The notes under the pieces were generated by a model. That model was not told where the DNA came from. It was given only the letters and a program-made list of their open reading frames with translations, and did no database searches. 64,000 bases of DNA, from positions 1,550,001 to 1,614,000 of the forward strand of contig NZ_JACFOY010000001.1 of the NCBI RefSeq assembly GCF_016102285.1, in the 5' to 3' direction. Positions 62,257 through 64,000 of this stretch are shown one piece after another. Position 1 is the stretch's first letter. Every line of letters begins with the position of its first letter. Source of the DNA: Bartonella sp. M0177 (GTDB lineage: Bacteria > Pseudomonadota > Alphaproteobacteria > Rhizobiales > Rhizobiaceae). A program made the position numbers and the translations under genes.

Positions 62257-64000
62257 ATGCGAACACCACGCTGGCTAACAACTTTATATTTTGTCATTCT
62301 TCTCTTGGGAGTTCTGGTTGCACTACCTAACCTGTTGACGGAAAAGCAGCTCGAATATTTACCATCATTCATGAGGGATACAAAAGTTGTTCTGGGGCTT
62401 GACCTTAGAGGTGGTTCTTCGCTCGTTCTCGAAGTCGATGCCAAGTCACTCAAGCGCGATCAATTACGTACCGCTCTTGATAATGTCCGTGGTAAACTTC
62501 GCGAAAAGCAAATCCAATCAAGCAGTGTCCGCATGATCGGCGATTCGATTGTCGCCGTCATTCCTGATGCGGATCAGCGCAAAACCGCGCTGACTGCGCT
62601 TCAAGAATTGGCGACACCTATTTCGGCAGGCGCATTCCGCGCATCGGCATCCGATATAGAGGTCACTGAACAAAATGATGCAATCCGCGTCTTTCTGACT
62701 GATGCAGGTATCAAATATCGCGTAAACAATGCCGTTGACCAAAGCCTTGAAATTATTCGTCGACGCGTCGATCAGGTCGGTGTAGCCGAACCGAGCATTC
62801 AAAAAGTCGGGCTTGATCGCATTGAAGTCCAATTGCCGGGATTACAGGATCCGAAGCAATTGCGCGATCTTTTGGGAACTACAGCGAAAATGACATTCCA
62901 CCTTGTTCCCACCAATGTCGATATGGAAAATCCGCCCGCCGGTGTTTCGATATTGCCCGGCTATACCGATGAAAATCAGCGTTTTCCTATTTACGATCAA
63001 GTCTCGCTTGATGGCAGTGTGTTAACCGATGCCTCGGCCGGTTTTGATCCCCAAATCCCCGGCAAGTCGCTTATTTCGTTCAAGCTCAACACAATCGGTG
63101 CGAAAGCATTTGCCGAAATTACAAGAGAAAACATCGGTAAGCCCTTTGCTATTGTCCTTGATAACAAAGTTCTGACAGCTCCAGTCATTCAAGGCGTCAT
63201 ACCTGGCGGTAGTGGGCAAATTACCGGCAATTTCACTCCCAAAGAAGCATCCACTCTTGCTGCCTTGTTGCGTGCCGGTGCATTGCCTGCTCCTTTGACA
63301 GTGATTGAAGAACGTACTGTCGGCCCCGATCTCGGTGCAGATGCGATCAAAATGGGGCTTTATACCGGTATTGCCGGTTTCTTCCTCGTGGCACTCTTTA
63401 TCTTCCTTCTTTACGGGCTATGGGGTATTATCGCCGATATTGCACTTGCCCTTCATACTGTTCTTACTTTTGCAGCTCTCAGTCTCATTGGTGCAACACT
63501 CACCCTTCCCGGTATCGCCGGTATCATTCTCGGAATTGGTATCGCGGTTGATGCGAACATTCTTATCAATGAACGTATTCGTGAAGAAAGCGAAAAAGGC
63601 ATGGGGTCTATGGCCGCGCTTGACCGTGGCTTCAAGCATGCGTTTTCAACCATTATCGACGCGAATGTGACGGCTGCTATAGCCACAGTTTTGCTGTTGT
63701 GGTTCGGCACCGGTCAGATACGCGGCTTTGCTGTCACAATGCTTCTTGGCATCATCATTTCATTGTTTACCGATGTTACCATCGTGCGTATCATTATGTC
63801 GTGGGTTGTGCGTGAATGGAAAATTACCAAGTTGCACATCCATTCATTTTTCAAATTCATTCCCCAACACACCAATTTTCACTTCATGAATGCGCGCTTC
63901 ATCGGCATCGGTGTTTCTATTTTCCTGTCGATTGCGTCAATCGTTCTGTTCTTCAAGCCGGGCCTTAATTTCGGTATTGATTTTATGGGCGGCAGCCAAA
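62257..64000 (+). CDS. secDF: Fused protein translocase SecDF (C-terminus beyond window)
   Basis: Proton-driven accessory subunit of the Sec translocase. The start is ATG 62257 (MRTPRWLTTLYFVILLLGVL), with ggatgg seven bases before; ATG 62248 is an alternative. The SecD part shows VLGLDLRGGSSLVLEV, the periplasmic P1 domain and the GIAVDANILINERIREE helix. After the SecD end (about residue 525) the frame continues without a stop into a SecF start (FHFMNARFIGIG...LNFGIDFMGGS). The fusion is usual in related rhizobia. 581 codons are visible. Confidence 0.95.
   Translation, partial: MRTPRWLTTLYFVILLLGVLVALPNLLTEKQLEYLPSFMRDTKVVLGLDLRGGSSLVLEVDAKSLKRDQLRTALDNVRGKLREKQIQSSSVRMIGDSIVAVIPDADQRKTALTALQELATPISAGAFRASASDIEVTEQNDAIRVFLTDAGIKYRVNNAVDQSLEIIRRRVDQVGVAEPSIQKVGLDRIEVQLPGLQDPKQLRDLLGTTAKMTFHLVPTNVDMENPPAGVSILPGYTDENQRFPIYDQVSLDGSVLTDASAGFDPQIPGKSLISFKLNTIGAKAFAEITRENIGKPFAIVLDNKVLTAPVIQGVIPGGSGQITGNFTPKEASTLAALLRAGALPAPLTVIEERTVGPDLGADAIKMGLYTGIAGFFLVALFIFLLYGLWGIIADIALALHTVLTFAALSLIGATLTLPGIAGIILGIGIAVDANILINERIREESEKGMGSMAALDRGFKHAFSTIIDANVTAAIATVLLLWFGTGQIRGFAVTMLLGIIISLFTDVTIVRIIMSWVVREWKITKLHIHSFFKFIPQHTNFHFMNARFIGIGVSIFLSIASIVLFFKPGLNFGIDFMGGSQ

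Noticed and set aside
62257-64000. SecD-SecF fusion as a novel arrangement
   Set aside because: A fused SecDF is known in several bacteria including rhizobial relatives; expected here.

Overview
The window reads as a chromosomal segment of an alphaproteobacterium of the order Hyphomicrobiales (Rhizobiales), most likely a Bartonella or close relative. The evidence is the protein sequences themselves (ribosomal proteins, EF-Tu, SecY), the fused SecDF, the order pcm-tolC-popZ-valS, the moderate-to-low G+C, the AT-rich and partly decayed spacers, and the large tandem autotransporter genes. The pathogenic bartonellae I know are not noted for PQQ biosynthesis, so a gcd-pqq locus would fit an insect-gut or environmental member better. 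That last step is inference.

Layout. 1-17.1 kb, all on the minus strand: a merged str/S10/spc/alpha ribosomal cluster, in transcription order rpsL-rpsG-fusA-tuf-rpsJ-rplC-rplD-rplW-rplB-rpsS-rplV-rpsC-rplP-rpmC-rpsQ-rplN-rplX-rplE-rpsN-rpsH-rplF-rplR-rpsE-rpmD-rplO-secY-adk-rpsM-rpsK (rpsK runs off the left edge). A good sigma70-type promoter sits upstream of rpsL, and hairpins with T-rich tails lie in the rplO-secY and rpsQ-rplN gaps. 18-22.2 kb, plus strand: exonuclease III, then a four-gene glutamate/aspartate-type ABC transporter whose control region carries a tandem repeat and a hairpin. 22.8-31 kb: Sel1-repeat protein, small lipoprotein, valS, popZ, tolC and pcm. 31-33.6 kb: tRNA-Cys, tRNA-Asn and a glutathione S-transferase-like gene.

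33.8-42.0 kb: two large paralogous autotransporters in tandem. Their last ~340 residues are almost identical while their repeat-rich passengers have diverged. 43.4-50.7 kb: an accessory glucose-oxidation locus with a LacI-type regulator, membrane PQQ-glucose dehydrogenase, the PqqA precursor peptide (31 residues) and pqqBCDE with 4-8 nt overlaps. Together these genes can make PQQ and use it for periplasmic oxidation of glucose to gluconolactone; no pqqF-type peptidase is present in the window.

51.2-64 kb: GNAT acetyltransferase and mercaptopyruvate sulfurtransferase, RhlE-type RNA helicase, a secreted protein of unknown function, threonine deaminase (ilvA), tRNA-Leu, a small secreted protein beside a large MscS-family channel, a 1.37 kb gene desert holding a clear 28-residue relic of ilvC, and the start of secDF, which runs off the right edge. 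I see no CRISPR array, insertion sequence, prophage or integron. The most informative oddities are the homogenised autotransporter barrels, the hairpin-flanked pqqA in its glucose-oxidation locus, and the ilvC relic.
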